A stretch of 64,000 nt of DNA from Bordetella genomosp. 5 (GCF_002261475.1 NZ_NEVN01000009.1:310001-374000); one strand, 5' to 3'; positions 32,504 to 41,133 are shown, counted from the first letter of the stretch. Notes: a model not told the origin generated them from the letters alone. A program made the numbers and translations.

Positions 32504-33775
32504 TTACTGATAACCCTTGGGGAAGGGATCGGGCTTGATGAGATCCGCGGTTTCGTAGATCACGTTGAACTGACCATCCTTGCGGATCTGGCCGATGCGC
32601 GTCTTGCTCCAGAGATGGTGGTTCGGATCGATCTTGACGTAGCCTTCGGGCGCTTCCTTGAACTCCAGGTTCGCCGAGGCCGCCACGACCTTGTCGACAT
32701 CGAAGCTGCCGGCCTTCTCGACGGCCATCTTCCAGAGCCACGGCCCGAGGTACGCGGCCTGGGTCACGTCGCCGATCACGGCGTTGGCGCCGTACTTGGC
32801 CTTGAACGCCTCGACGAATTTCTTGTTGTTGGGGTTGTCCAGGCTCTGGAAGTACTTCATGCACGACCAGAAGCCTTCGGCGTTTTCGCCGCCGATCCCC
32901 AGCAGCTCGTCTTCGGTGACCGAGATCGTGAGCAGCTTCTGCTTGTCGCTGGTCACGCCGGCCGCCTTGAGCTGCTTGTAGAACGACACGTTGCTGCCGC
33001 CCACCACCACGGCGAAGACCACGTCTGGCTTGCGCAGCTTGATCTTGTTGATCAGCGAACCGAACTGCGTGTGGCCCAGCGGGTAATACTCCTCGCCCAC
33101 GACCTGGCCCTTGAGCACGTTTTCGATGTGCTTGCGGGCGATCTTGTTCGACGTGCGCGGCCAGATGTAATCCGAGCCGATCAGGTAGAAGCTCTTGGCC
33201 TTCTGCTCGCGTGCCAGCCAGTCCAGGCTCGAGAGGATTTGCTGCGTGGCCTCCTGCCCCGTGTAGAACACGTTCTTGGATTGCTCCAGGCCTTCGTAGA
33301 AGGTCGGGTAGTAGAGCAGGCCGTTTTCCTTCTCGAACACCGGCAGCACCGCCTTGCGCGAGGCCGAAGTCCAGCACCCGAACACGGTCGCCACCTTGTC
33401 GCTCACCAGCAGCTTGCGCGCCTTCTCGGCGAAGGTCGGCCAGTCGGACGCGCCGTCTTCCTGGATGACCTTGATCTTGCGGCCCAGGATCCCGCCCATC
33501 GCGTTGATCTGCTCGATCGCCAGGCGCTCGGACTGGATCGATCCCGTTTCGCTGATGGCCATCGTGCCCGTGGCGGAATGCAGCTGGCCGACGGTGACCT
33601 CGGTGTCGGTAATGGCGAGGCCCGTGGTGTTGATGGCGGACGTGGCCGGGGCGGCCGCCCGCGCCAGGGCCGGAACGCCCAGCAGCGGCAGGCCGGCCAG
33701 GGTCAGCGCGACACGGCGGCGCGAGGGCGACACGGGGCCTGCGCCGGCCCGATCGAAGGGGGATTTGCCAGACAT
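32504..33775 (-). CDS. urtA: Urea/short-chain amide ABC transporter receptor UrtA/FmdD
   Basis: A 423-residue periplasmic receptor. The signal region is unusually long, with SRRRVALTLAGLPLLGVPALARA and a likely cleavage after ARA/AAA near residue 41; RRR before the core hints at Tat or a long Sec signal. The mature part follows UrtA/FmdD/AmiC receptors (VGQLHSATGTMAISE, EDGASDWPTFAEKARKLL, VFGCWTSASRKAVLPVFE). First gene of urtABCDE-fmdA-fmdB. ATG 33775 is preceded by AGGAGTT. Urea and short amides are the expected ligands; which one cannot be read from sequence. Confidence 0.93.
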   Translation of the reverse strand: MSGKSPFDRAGAGPVSPSRRRVALTLAGLPLLGVPALARAAAPATSAINTTGLAITDTEVTVGQLHSATGTMAISETGSIQSERLAIEQINAMGGILGRKIKVIQEDGASDWPTFAEKARKLLVSDKVATVFGCWTSASRKAVLPVFEKENGLLYYPTFYEGLEQSKNVFYTGQEATQQILSSLDWLAREQKAKSFYLIGSDYIWPRTSNKIARKHIENVLKGQVVGEEYYPLGHTQFGSLINKIKLRKPDVVFAVVVGGSNVSFYKQLKAAGVTSDKQKLLTISVTEDELLGIGGENAEGFWSCMKYFQSLDNPNNKKFVEAFKAKYGANAVIGDVTQAAYLGPWLWKMAVEKAGSFDVDKVVAASANLEFKEAPEGYVKIDPNHHLWSKTRIGQIRKDGQFNVIYETADLIKPDPFPKGYQ

Positions 33776-33882
33776 CGGGGAACTCCTAACGAGAGATCAC
33801 GACCAGGGAAACCGAGCATGTGCGGAGCAGACCGCGGCCCGGAGCTTGGGTGCATACTAGGAACCCATGACGCACTGCAACA

Positions 33883-33941
33883 TACGTTGATTGACGTACA
33901 GGCACGCCGCGCCGCCCGGGCTACAAAACGTCGTACGTCAA
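33883..33941. promoter_or_regulatory. Inverted repeats in the divergent urtA / sensor-kinase promoter
   Basis: TTGACGTAC at 33891-33899 is matched by its exact complement GTACGTCAA at 33933-33941. The first arm also sits in a smaller palindrome (TACGT, 33883-33887, with ACGTA, 33894-33898), and the second in CGTCGT-ACGTCAA-ACGACG. These are good candidates for sites of the LuxR-type response regulator encoded at 37382, controlling both directions. No sigma-54 site was seen. Confidence 0.45.
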
Positions 33942-34008
33942 ACGACGCATGCCGCAAGCGCACTCATCGCGGCCGCGCCCTGTCCCGCGTCCTCGCCGGA
34001 GTCCTGTC

Positions 34009-37000
34009 TTGTCAACCAGTGCACCGCAACGCATCGTCAAGATTCGCCGCGACTACAACACCTGGGTCTCGAACGAGACCCTCGAAGACTATGCGCTGCG
34101 CTTCACGCCGGTGTCGTTTCGCAAGTGGTCGGAGTTTCGCGTGGCGAATACAGCCGTCGGCGCGGTGTCGTTCCTCGCCCTGGAGGCGATCGGCGGCGCG
34201 CTCGCGCTGAACTACGGATTCGTCAACGCGTTCTGGGCCATCGTGGCCGTGGCGATCGTCACCTTCCTGACGGGCCTGCCCATCGCGTATTACGCGGCGC
34301 GCGAAGGCCTGGACATGGACCTGCTGACGCGCGGCGCGGGCTTCGGCTACATCGGCTCGACCATCACCTCGCTGATCTACGCGTCGTTCACGTTCATCTT
34401 CTTCGCGCTCGAGGCGGCCATCATGGCGCTGGCCCTGGAGCTGGCGACGGGCCTGCCGCTCACGATCGGCTATCTGCTGTGCGCGGTGGTCGTGATTCCG
34501 CTCGTGACCTACGGCATCACCTTCATCAACCGCCTGCAGGCCTGGACCCAGCCGGTCTGGCTGCTGCTGTTGCTGCTGCCGTATGCGTTCATCCTGTTCA
34601 AGGATCCCGGCGCGGTCGCCGACTTCCTGCGCTTCGAGGGCTACGACGGCCGCGGCGGCAACTTCAACCTGCTCATGTTCGGCGCCGCGGTGGCGGTGGC
34701 CGCCTCGCTCGTGACGCAGATAGGCGAGCAGGTCGACTACCTGCGCTTCCTGCCGCCCCGCACGCGCGCCAACCGCGTGCGCTGGTGGGCCGCCCTGCTC
34801 TGCGCGGGCCCGGGCTGGATCCTGCCCGGCGCGGCCAAAATCCTGGGCGGCGCGTTCCTCGCCTACCTGGCGCTCGGGCACGGCGTGAGCGCCGAAAAGG
34901 CCGCGGACCCCAACCACATGTATCTGATCGCCTACGGCTATGTGGTCGACCATGGCGGGCTGGCGCTGGCACTGGTGACGCTGTTCGTGGTGGTGTCGCA
35001 GATCAAGATCAATGTCACGAACGCCTATGCCGGCTCGCTGGCCTGGTCCAACTTCTTCGCCCGCGTCACGCACAGCCACCCGGGCCGCGTCGTCTGGCTG
35101 GTGTTCAACGTGCTGATCGCGGTGGTGCTGATGGAGATGGGCGTGTTCGGCGCGCTCGAGCATGTGCTCGCGCTGTTCTCGCATGTGGCGCTGGCCTGGA
35201 TCGGCGCGCTGGTGGCCGACCTGGTCATCAACAAGCCGCTCGGCCTGTCGCCCGCCCGCATCGAGTTTCGCCGCGCCTATCTGTACGACATCAACCCCGT
35301 GGGCGTGGGCAGCATGCTGATCGCGATCTCGCTGGCGCTGCTGGCCTTCGCGGGCGTGTTTCCGGGTACGGCGGGCGCGCTGGCCCAGGCGCTGTCGCCG
35401 TTCGTGGCGCTGCTGGCCGCGTTTGCCTGCGCGCCGCTGATCGCCTGGGCCACGCGCGGGCGCTACAACCTGGCGCGCCCTCCGCAGGCCCTGCCCGGCA
35501 CGCAGGCGCTGGCCTGCGTGATCTGCGCCAACCCCTTCGAGCCGCCCGACATGGCGCATTGCCCGGCCTACAACGGCGCCATCTGTTCCTTGTGCTGCAC
35601 GCTGGACGCACGCTGCCACGACCGCTGCAAACCCCAGTCGCGGCTGCAGGACCAGGTCGGCGGCGCCTTGCAGCGCATCCTGCCCGCGGGTCTGAGCGGC
35701 GTGCTTCACACCCGTCTGGTGCACTACCTGCTCATCGTGAGCGGCATCGCGCTGTTGCTGGGCGCGATCCTGGGGCTGATCTATTACCAGGAAGCCGTGA
35801 GCTATCGTCATGCGGCGCTGGAACTCGCCACGCTGCGCGCCACCTTCTTCAAGCTCTACGCGGCGCTGCTTTTGATCGCCGGGGTGGCGGCCTGGTGGCT
35901 GGTGCTCACGCAGGAGAGCCGGCGCGTGGCGCAGGAAGAGTCGGATCGCCAGACCACGCTGCTGCTGCGCGAGATCGAGGCGCACGGCCACACCGACGCG
36001 CAGTTGCAGCAGGCGAAAGAGGCCGCCGAAAGCGCCAACCTCGCCAAGAGCCGCTTCATGAGCGGCATGAGCCACGAGCTGCGGGCGCCGCTCAACAGCA
36101 TCCTGGGCTATGCCCAGATCCTGCAACGCGACCCGACATTGCCCGCGCCGCGCCGCGAGGCCATCGACGTGATCCACCGCAGCGGCAGGCACCTGGTCGG
36201 CCTGATCGACGGGCTGCTGGATATCGCGCGGATCGAAGCCGGCAAGCTGCGCCTCGAGAACGGCGAGCTGCGCCTGCCCGAATTCCTGGAGCAGATGGTC
36301 CAGATGTTCCGGCCGCAGACCTCGCTCAAGGGCCTGCATTTCCGCTATGAGTGCGCGCCCGATCTGCCGCAGATCGTGCACATCGACGAGAAGCGTCTGC
36401 GCCAGATCCTGATCAACCTGCTCAGCAATGCGGTCAAGTTCACGCAGGCGGGCGAGGTGGCCCTGCGCGTCCAGTACGCCGCCGACATGGTGCAGTTCGC
36501 GGTGAGCGACACGGGCATGGGCATCCCGGAGGCCGACATGGAGCGCATCTTTCTGCCTTTCGAGCGCAGCTGGGCCGCGGCCGAACAGGCCGATACCGGC
36601 ACCGGGCTGGGCCTCACGATCTGCCGCATGCTCACCAACATCATGGGCGGCGAGATCCGCGTGCGTAGCCAGGTCGGCGCGGGCAGCACGTTCACGCTCA
36701 AGCTGTTCCTGCCCGAAGTGCGCTCGCCGCGCGGCGACGCGCGTCCCGCGGGACCGGTGATCGGCTATGAGGGCGAACGGCTGCGCATCCTCACGGTCGA
36801 CGATCAGGCGTCGCAGCGCCGTCTGGTCCGCGACATGCTCGAACCGCTGGGCTTCGCCGTGCACGAAGCGGACGGCGGACCCGCCTGCCTGGCGTGCGTG
36901 CACACGCTGCGCCCCGCCCTGATCCTGATGGACGTCTCGATGCCCGCGATGGCCGGCTGGGACGTGTGCCGCGCGTTGCGCGCCGAAGGCGTCGCGGTGC

Positions 37001-37413
37001 CTATCGTGATGCTGTCGGCCAATGTGCATGGCCTGGATCCCAAGGAGACCGCCCAGAGCGGCCACACCGACTTCATCGCCAAGCCCGTGATCCTCGATGA
37101 TCTGCTGGCGCGCATCGGCACGCATCTGCGCCTGCGCTGGATCACCGAGGCCGCGGCGCCGGTGCAGCCGGTGAGCGACGGCGAACTGCACGGCGTGGCG
37201 CTGGAACGCGAAGACGCCGAAGCGCTGCTCGAACTCGGCGCCATGGGCTACATCAAGGGCATTCTCGCCAAGCTCGACGAGATCGGCCAGCGGCAACCGC
37301 ACGCCGCACGGCTCACGCGCCACCTGCACACCCTGGCCAGCGAATTCCAGCTCGCCGAGTTCAATCGACTGCTCAAAGACCATGTACAGCGCCATCATGC
37401 CCTCGCCCGATAA
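34009..37413 (+). CDS. NCS1-permease-like hybrid sensor histidine kinase
   Basis: A 1134-residue protein. Residues about 40-480 are an NCS1 (nucleobase/hydantoin/allantoin) transporter-like domain of about 12 helices. An eight-cysteine module follows (Cys503, 506, 518, 526, 529, 530, 536, 540), then helices near 570-592 and 616-636. The kinase part has HisKA with His689 in MSHELRAPLNS and HATPase boxes NLLSNAVKF, DTGMGI and TGTGLGLTI. A receiver has phospho-acceptor Asp975 in LMDVSMP and Lys in FIAKPV, and a helical C-terminus may be a degenerate HPt. The start is TTG 34009, with GGAG 7 bases upstream; ATG 33949 has no such site. Divergent from urtA and overlapping its response regulator, it probably senses a urea-, amide- or nucleobase-like solute. 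Confidence 0.9.
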   Translation: MSTSAPQRIVKIRRDYNTWVSNETLEDYALRFTPVSFRKWSEFRVANTAVGAVSFLALEAIGGALALNYGFVNAFWAIVAVAIVTFLTGLPIAYYAAREGLDMDLLTRGAGFGYIGSTITSLIYASFTFIFFALEAAIMALALELATGLPLTIGYLLCAVVVIPLVTYGITFINRLQAWTQPVWLLLLLLPYAFILFKDPGAVADFLRFEGYDGRGGNFNLLMFGAAVAVAASLVTQIGEQVDYLRFLPPRTRANRVRWWAALLCAGPGWILPGAAKILGGAFLAYLALGHGVSAEKAADPNHMYLIAYGYVVDHGGLALALVTLFVVVSQIKINVTNAYAGSLAWSNFFARVTHSHPGRVVWLVFNVLIAVVLMEMGVFGALEHVLALFSHVALAWIGALVADLVINKPLGLSPARIEFRRAYLYDINPVGVGSMLIAISLALLAFAGVFPGTAGALAQALSPFVALLAAFACAPLIAWATRGRYNLARPPQALPGTQALACVICANPFEPPDMAHCPAYNGAICSLCCTLDARCHDRCKPQSRLQDQVGGALQRILPAGLSGVLHTRLVHYLLIVSGIALLLGAILGLIYYQEAVSYRHAALELATLRATFFKLYAALLLIAGVAAWWLVLTQESRRVAQEESDRQTTLLLREIEAHGHTDAQLQQAKEAAESANLAKSRFMSGMSHELRAPLNSILGYAQILQRDPTLPAPRREAIDVIHRSGRHLVGLIDGLLDIARIEAGKLRLENGELRLPEFLEQMVQMFRPQTSLKGLHFRYECAPDLPQIVHIDEKRLRQILINLLSNAVKFTQAGEVALRVQYAADMVQFAVSDTGMGIPEADMERIFLPFERSWAAAEQADTGTGLGLTICRMLTNIMGGEIRVRSQVGAGSTFTLKLFLPEVRSPRGDARPAGPVIGYEGERLRILTVDDQASQRRLVRDMLEPLGFAVHEADGGPACLACVHTLRPALILMDVSMPAMAGWDVCRALRAEGVAVPIVMLSANVHGLDPKETAQSGHTDFIAKPVILDDLLARIGTHLRLRWITEAAAPVQPVSDGELHGVALEREDAEALLELGAMGYIKGILAKLDEIGQRQPHAARLTRHLHTLASEFQLAEFNRLLKDHVQRHHALAR

Positions 37414-38311
37414 AAACCTCGTCATGCTGGTCGACGACGCGCCCGACAATCTCAAGATGCTGTCCACCGCGCTGGACGAGGCCGGGTACCGCGTGCTGAT
37501 CGCGACCGACGGCCTCAGCGCCATCGAGCGGGTGGATTACGTGGTGCCGGACATCGTGCTCATGGATGCCGTGATGCCCGGCATGGACGGTTTCGAGACC
37601 TGCGCGCGCCTGAAGGCCCATCACGCGGCCGCGCAGGTGCCGGTGGTCTTCATGACCGGACTCACCGACCCGGAGCATGTGTTGCGGGGCTTTCGCAGCG
37701 GCGGCGTCGATTACGTGACCAAGCCGCTCGACCCGGACGTGGTGCTGGCGCGCCTGGACACGCATCTGCGCAATGCGCGCCATCTGTCGGCGGCCTACGA
37801 TGCGCTGGACGCCGCCGCGCGCGCCGTGGTGGTACTGGACGCGCGGGGCCGCGCCATCTGGAAGACCGGGCGGGCGCGGCTGTGGCTGTCGGATTACCTG
37901 GGCAGCCCGGACGACGCTCCCGATCTGCCGGTGCCCCTGGCCGACTGGATCGCCAGCCATCTGCCGCAGGGGCCCGCCGCGCCGCCGTGGGTGGTGCCCG
38001 GCGTGCGCGGCAATCTGGTGGTGAGCCTGTCGGCCTCGCGCCGGTCGGGCGAAACGCTGCTGCTGCTCGAAGAACGCCCGCACCCCGCGCCCCCGTCGGA
38101 GTCGCTGGCCACCGCCTACGGCCTCACCCCGCGCGAGCTCGATGTGCTGGACTGGCTCGCCAAGGGCAAGACCAATCGCGACATCGCCGACATCCTGGGC
38201 ATGGCGCCGCGCACCGTGAACAAGCACCTGGAACACATATTCGTGAAGCTGGGCGTGGAAACCCGCACCGCCGCGGCGGCCATCGCGGCGCGCCACGCGG
38301 GCACCCGCTGA
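37382..38311 (+). CDS. LuxR-type response regulator
   Basis: A 309-residue cytosolic regulator. The receiver domain (about residues 12-130) has the acidic pair near 18-19, phospho-acceptor Asp62 in VLMDAVMPGMDGF, and Lys in YVTKPLD. A middle region (about 140-235) looks like a small PAS-like fold. The LuxR helix-turn-helix (LTPRELDVLDWLAKGKTNRDI...RTVNKHLEHIFVKL) spans about 243-300. It starts inside the 3' end of the hybrid kinase gene (32-base overlap; ATG 37397 is an alternative), so it is the cognate partner. Its likely target is the urt-fmd promoter and its own operon. Confidence 0.92.
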   Translation: MYSAIMPSPDKNLVMLVDDAPDNLKMLSTALDEAGYRVLIATDGLSAIERVDYVVPDIVLMDAVMPGMDGFETCARLKAHHAAAQVPVVFMTGLTDPEHVLRGFRSGGVDYVTKPLDPDVVLARLDTHLRNARHLSAAYDALDAAARAVVVLDARGRAIWKTGRARLWLSDYLGSPDDAPDLPVPLADWIASHLPQGPAAPPWVVPGVRGNLVVSLSASRRSGETLLLLEERPHPAPPSESLATAYGLTPRELDVLDWLAKGKTNRDIADILGMAPRTVNKHLEHIFVKLGVETRTAAAAIAARHAGTR

Positions 38312-38413
38312 CGGCCGGGGCCCGGCCCGGTGACGCGCACCCGCCAGTGCTAGAATGCGGCACTCCGCCACACGGGCGCGGGCGCTTTGCCCCAACCGCC
38401 CGTCTGCCGCGCG

Positions 38414-38488
38414 CTCGCCGTAGTTAAACGGATATAACCGGCCCCTCCTAAGGGTCAATTGGTGGTTCGATTCCACCCGGCGAGGCCA
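38414..38488 (+). tRNA. tRNA-Arg (anticodon CCT)
   Basis: The acceptor stem CTCGCCG (38414-38420) pairs with CGGCGAG (38478-38484), with discriminator G and encoded CCA at 38486-38488. The D stem is GTTA/TAAC, the anticodon stem GGCCC/GGGTC encloses loop CTCCTAA with anticodon CCT, and the T arm is GGTGG-TTCGATT-CCACC. It decodes AGG, a rare codon in GC-rich genomes. tRNA genes are common integration sites, but no integrase gene is beside it. Confidence 0.95.
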
Positions 38489-38850
38489 GCTCCCTTCCCG
38501 CCCCGCACACGCCTCGCGCTACGCCATCCTGCGCCTTGTGAAGCGTTCCGTCCGAGATCAGCTTCCTGCGCTTCGTCCCCATTCGGGATATACCCGCGCC
38601 CGGCACCGCCATTCAGCCTGCCGCAGGCCGTTCCGGTATACGCTTGCCGGCGCCGGCACGTCACCGCTGTCATGCCCGCCAATATGTCCCTTTATTTCAT
38701 GCGCGGCTGCGTTGAAGTTCCACTTGCGCACAAGTTCAAATTGCTGTTTAAATTTGGCGCGTAACCCCCTAATTCAACTGGATTTTTTCAGTGCATTACT
38801 GAAACAGATCCGGGCAAGACATCTGAACATTCAGACAAGGTTTGTATCCC
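38489..38850. other. Intergenic region with several palindromes before the endopeptidase gene
   Basis: This 360-base gap turns AT-richer after 38690. CAAATT (38737-38742) pairs with AATTTG (38751-38756), TTTCAGT (38786-38792) with ACTGAAA (38798-38804), and TCTGAA (38822-38827) with TTCAGA (38830-38835). Repeated CTGAA/TTCAG half-sites in 50 bases look like regulator sites or an untranslated-leader structure for the downstream gene. No credible ORF or tRNA 3' fragment (attR-like) was found. Confidence 0.45.
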
Positions 38851-39966
38851 ATGGCATTTTTCTGGATGAGAGCGATCTCGACGGCTCTGGCGCCCCTGGC
38901 GCTGGCAGCCGCTGCGCTCCTGCCCGTGGCCGCCCACGCGGCCCCTGCCAAGGATCCCTGCAAGACCAACGCGAAGTCGTCCGCCTGCAAGGCGGCGCAA
39001 GCCAAGAAAAAAACCAGCGCCGCGAAACCGACCAGCAAGTCTTCCAGCAAATCCTCGGCCAAGAGCAGCAGCAAGAGCGGCGCCAAGACGGCGTCCGCCA
39101 GCAAGAACTCCAACAGCAAGATCAAGGCATCCACGCGCAAGCAGGCCGCCAGGGCTGGCGCCGCCGCCGTGGCCACCGATGCGGCCATGCCGCCGGTCGC
39201 CGCCTCGCCGGCCGCCGAGGCGCGCGCGCTGCGCTCCAGCACGGCGTACGTGCAGGACCTCGAAACCTCCACGGTGATGTTCGCCAAGAACGAAAACGTG
39301 GTGCGCCCGATCGCCTCGATTTCCAAGCTCATGACCGCCCTGGTCGTGGTGGACGCCAACCTGCCGATGGACGAGGTGATCGAGGTCACCGATGACGACG
39401 TCGACACGCTCAAGCACACCACGTCGCGCCTGCGTGTGGGCACGCGCCTGTCGCGTGGCGACATGCTGCATCTAGCGCTGATGTCCTCCGAAAACCGGGC
39501 GGCGCACGCGCTGGGCCGCAACTACCCGGGCGGCCTGTCGGCCTTCGTGACCGCGATGAACGCCAAGGCCCGCTCGCTGGGCATGCTGAGCACGCATTTC
39601 GTCGAGCCCACCGGGCTGTCGAGCGAAAACGTGTCGTCGCCGCACGATCTGGCGCGGTTGCTGCGTGCCACGGCGCAGCGTCCGCTGATCCACCGCTATT
39701 CCACCGACACGGAATACGACGTCGAGATCAACAAGCGCACGCAAACCTTCCGCAACACCAATCTGCTGGTGCGCAAGCCCGACTGGGATATCAAGGTGTC
39801 CAAGACCGGCTTCATCAACGAAGCGGGCGAATGCCTCGTCATGCTGGCGCGGATCAACGGCCGCGATGTCGCCATCGTGCTGCTCGACTCGCAAGGAAAG
39901 CTGTCCCGCATCGGCGACGCCGTGCGCATCCGACGCATTCTGCAAAGCGACGTGGCCATGCTCTAA
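38851..39966 (+). CDS. pbpG: D-alanyl-D-alanine endopeptidase, PBP7 family (peptidase S11)
   Basis: A 371-residue periplasmic penicillin-binding protein that cleaves D-Ala-mDAP cross-links. The signal peptide runs to about Ala30. A 95-residue Lys/Ser/Ala-rich linker follows (tracts such as SKSSSKSSAKSSSKSG), perhaps binding the cell wall. The S11 domain has SxxK at Ser156-Lys159 (SISK), SxN at Ser213-Asn215 (SEN) and KTG at 318-320. The start is ATG 38851 with CAAGG upstream. The basic linker is longer than in E. coli PbpG (313 residues overall). A clear terminator follows. Confidence 0.92.
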   Translation: MAFFWMRAISTALAPLALAAAALLPVAAHAAPAKDPCKTNAKSSACKAAQAKKKTSAAKPTSKSSSKSSAKSSSKSGAKTASASKNSNSKIKASTRKQAARAGAAAVATDAAMPPVAASPAAEARALRSSTAYVQDLETSTVMFAKNENVVRPIASISKLMTALVVVDANLPMDEVIEVTDDDVDTLKHTTSRLRVGTRLSRGDMLHLALMSSENRAAHALGRNYPGGLSAFVTAMNAKARSLGMLSTHFVEPTGLSSENVSSPHDLARLLRATAQRPLIHRYSTDTEYDVEINKRTQTFRNTNLLVRKPDWDIKVSKTGFINEAGECLVMLARINGRDVAIVLLDSQGKLSRIGDAVRIRRILQSDVAML

Positions 39967-39990
39967 GACCTCGCGCTCAATAACAAAAAT

Positions 39991-40021
39991 CGCCGCTGCT
40001 CACACAGCGGCGTTTTTTTTG
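39991..40021 (+). terminator. Rho-independent terminator of pbpG
   Basis: CGCCGCTG (39991-39998) and CAGCGGCG (40005-40012) form an 8-bp stem with a CTCACA loop, followed by a run of T to 40021. Confidence 0.92.
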
Positions 40022-40072
40022 CAGAATCGCGCCAGGCGCGTGCAGCGCCGGCGGCGGCAGGCTGGGCCGGTA

Positions 40073-40459
40073 TCAGGCGGTATGCGCGGGCACGCGCAGC
40101 GGCTGCTCGTCGTAGAGGTTTGCCGGCAGGCCCTGCAACACGGTGCGGGCGTCGAGCCCGCGAATCGGGACCGAGGCATCGCGCGGGATGCGGCCATCGG
40201 CCTGCAGCATCTGGTACCGCAGGCAGCACACGCGCAGGAACGAGGTGAAGTTGGCGGCCTCGCCGCGGTACTCGCTCAGCTCGTCGTAGAGCCGCTCGAT
40301 CAGCTGCGTGACGCGCATGCCGTCGCGCGCCGCGATCTCCTCCAGCACGTTCCAGAAGAGCTTTTCCATGCGCACGCTGGTGGCCACGCCGTGCAGACGC
40401 AGTGACCGGGCTTCGGTGGCATAGGATTGCGCGTTGGCGCGCACGAAGATTTCGCACAT
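40073..40459 (-). CDS. Ribbon-helix-helix domain protein
   Basis: A 128-residue protein beginning MCEIFVRANAQSYATEARSLRLHGVATSVRMEKLFWNVLEEIA. The strand SLRLHGVATSVRME followed by two helices with DGMRVTQLIERLYDEL is the RHH_4-type ribbon-helix-helix fold found in small DNA-binding proteins. The C-terminal 45 residues are unassigned. The start is ATG 40459 with GGGAG upstream; the longer frame is discarded. It converges on pbpG with the terminator between. It may be an autonomous regulator, since no toxin partner is adjacent. Confidence 0.75.
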   Translation of the reverse strand: MCEIFVRANAQSYATEARSLRLHGVATSVRMEKLFWNVLEEIAARDGMRVTQLIERLYDELSEYRGEAANFTSFLRVCCLRYQMLQADGRIPRDASVPIRGLDARTVLQGLPANLYDEQPLRVPAHTA

Positions 40460-40554
40460 GGGGGCTCCCGCCGCGAGTGTGGGGATCCCTTGAATGTAGG
40501 CCGGGCGGCCCGCCAGGGCAATGGGGGCAAGGCCTGCGCCCGGCCCCCGCGGCC

Positions 40555-41133
40555 TCAGTGCGAGATGCGCGTGCCCAGCACGGCGAGGAACTGCGCCAGC
40601 CAGGCTGGGTGGGCCGGCCACGCGGGCGCGGTGACCAGATTGCCGTCGGTGTGGGCCTGATCGATGCCGATCTCGGCATAGGTGCCACCGGCCAGCTTCA
40701 CCTCGGGCGCGCAGGCCGGATAGGCCGAGCAGGTGCGGCCTTTCAGGATGCCGGCGGCGGCGAGCAGCTGCGCGCCGTGGCAGACCGCCGCGATGGGCTT
40801 TTTGGCCTGGTCGAAGTGGCGCACGATCTCGAGCACGCGCTCGTTCAGCCGCAGGTACTCGGGCGCGCGGCCGCCCGGAATCACGAGCCCGTCGTAGTTT
40901 TCCGGCTCGACGCGGTCGAAGTCGTAATTGAGCGCGAAGTTATGACCGCGCTTTTCGCTGTAGGTCTGCGCGCCCTCGAAATCGTGGATCGCGGTGGCGA
41001 CGCTGTCGCCGGCCTTCTTGTCGGGGCACACGGCATGCACCTTGTGGCCCACGGCCAGCAAGGTCTGGAACGGCACCATGGTTTCGTAGTCTTCGGCGTA
41101 ATCGCCGACCAGCATCAGCAGTGTCTTGCTCAT
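40555..41133 (-). CDS. DJ-1/PfpI family protein
   Basis: A 192-residue member of the DJ-1/ThiJ/PfpI superfamily. The nucleophile elbow is [13 protein letters not shown] (Cys near residue 118), and the conserved acidic and PGG segments are [12 protein letters not shown]. It resembles PfpI/YhbO-like glyoxalase III or protein-deglycase type stress proteins. The length is typical. It lies just downstream of the hpaI gene on the same strand, separated by about 140 bases, so it may belong to the catabolic operon or stand alone. Confidence 0.88.
   Translation of the reverse strand: MSKTLLMLVGDYAEDYETMVPFQTLLAVGHKVHAVCPDKKAGDSVATAIHDFEGAQTYSEKRGHNFALNYDFDRVEPENYDGLVIPGGRAPEYLRLNERVLEIVRHFDQAKKPIAAVCHGAQLLAAAGILKGRTCSAYPACAPEVKLAGGTYAEIGIDQAHTDGNLVTAPAWPAHPAWLAQFLAVLGTRISH

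Noticed and set aside
34012-37524. 1170-residue minus-strand open frame opposite the sensor kinase
   Set aside because: Arg/Gln/His-rich mirror of the kinase gene, without recognisable motifs.
38459-38764. 101-residue frame overlapping the tRNA-Arg 3' end
   Set aside because: It begins inside the tRNA gene, has no ribosome site and no protein-like pattern.
38414-38850. tRNA-Arg as an attachment site for an island
   Set aside because: The tRNA 3' end is not repeated downstream in the window and no integrase or foreign-looking block adjoins it; xerD at 48218 is the housekeeping recombinase.
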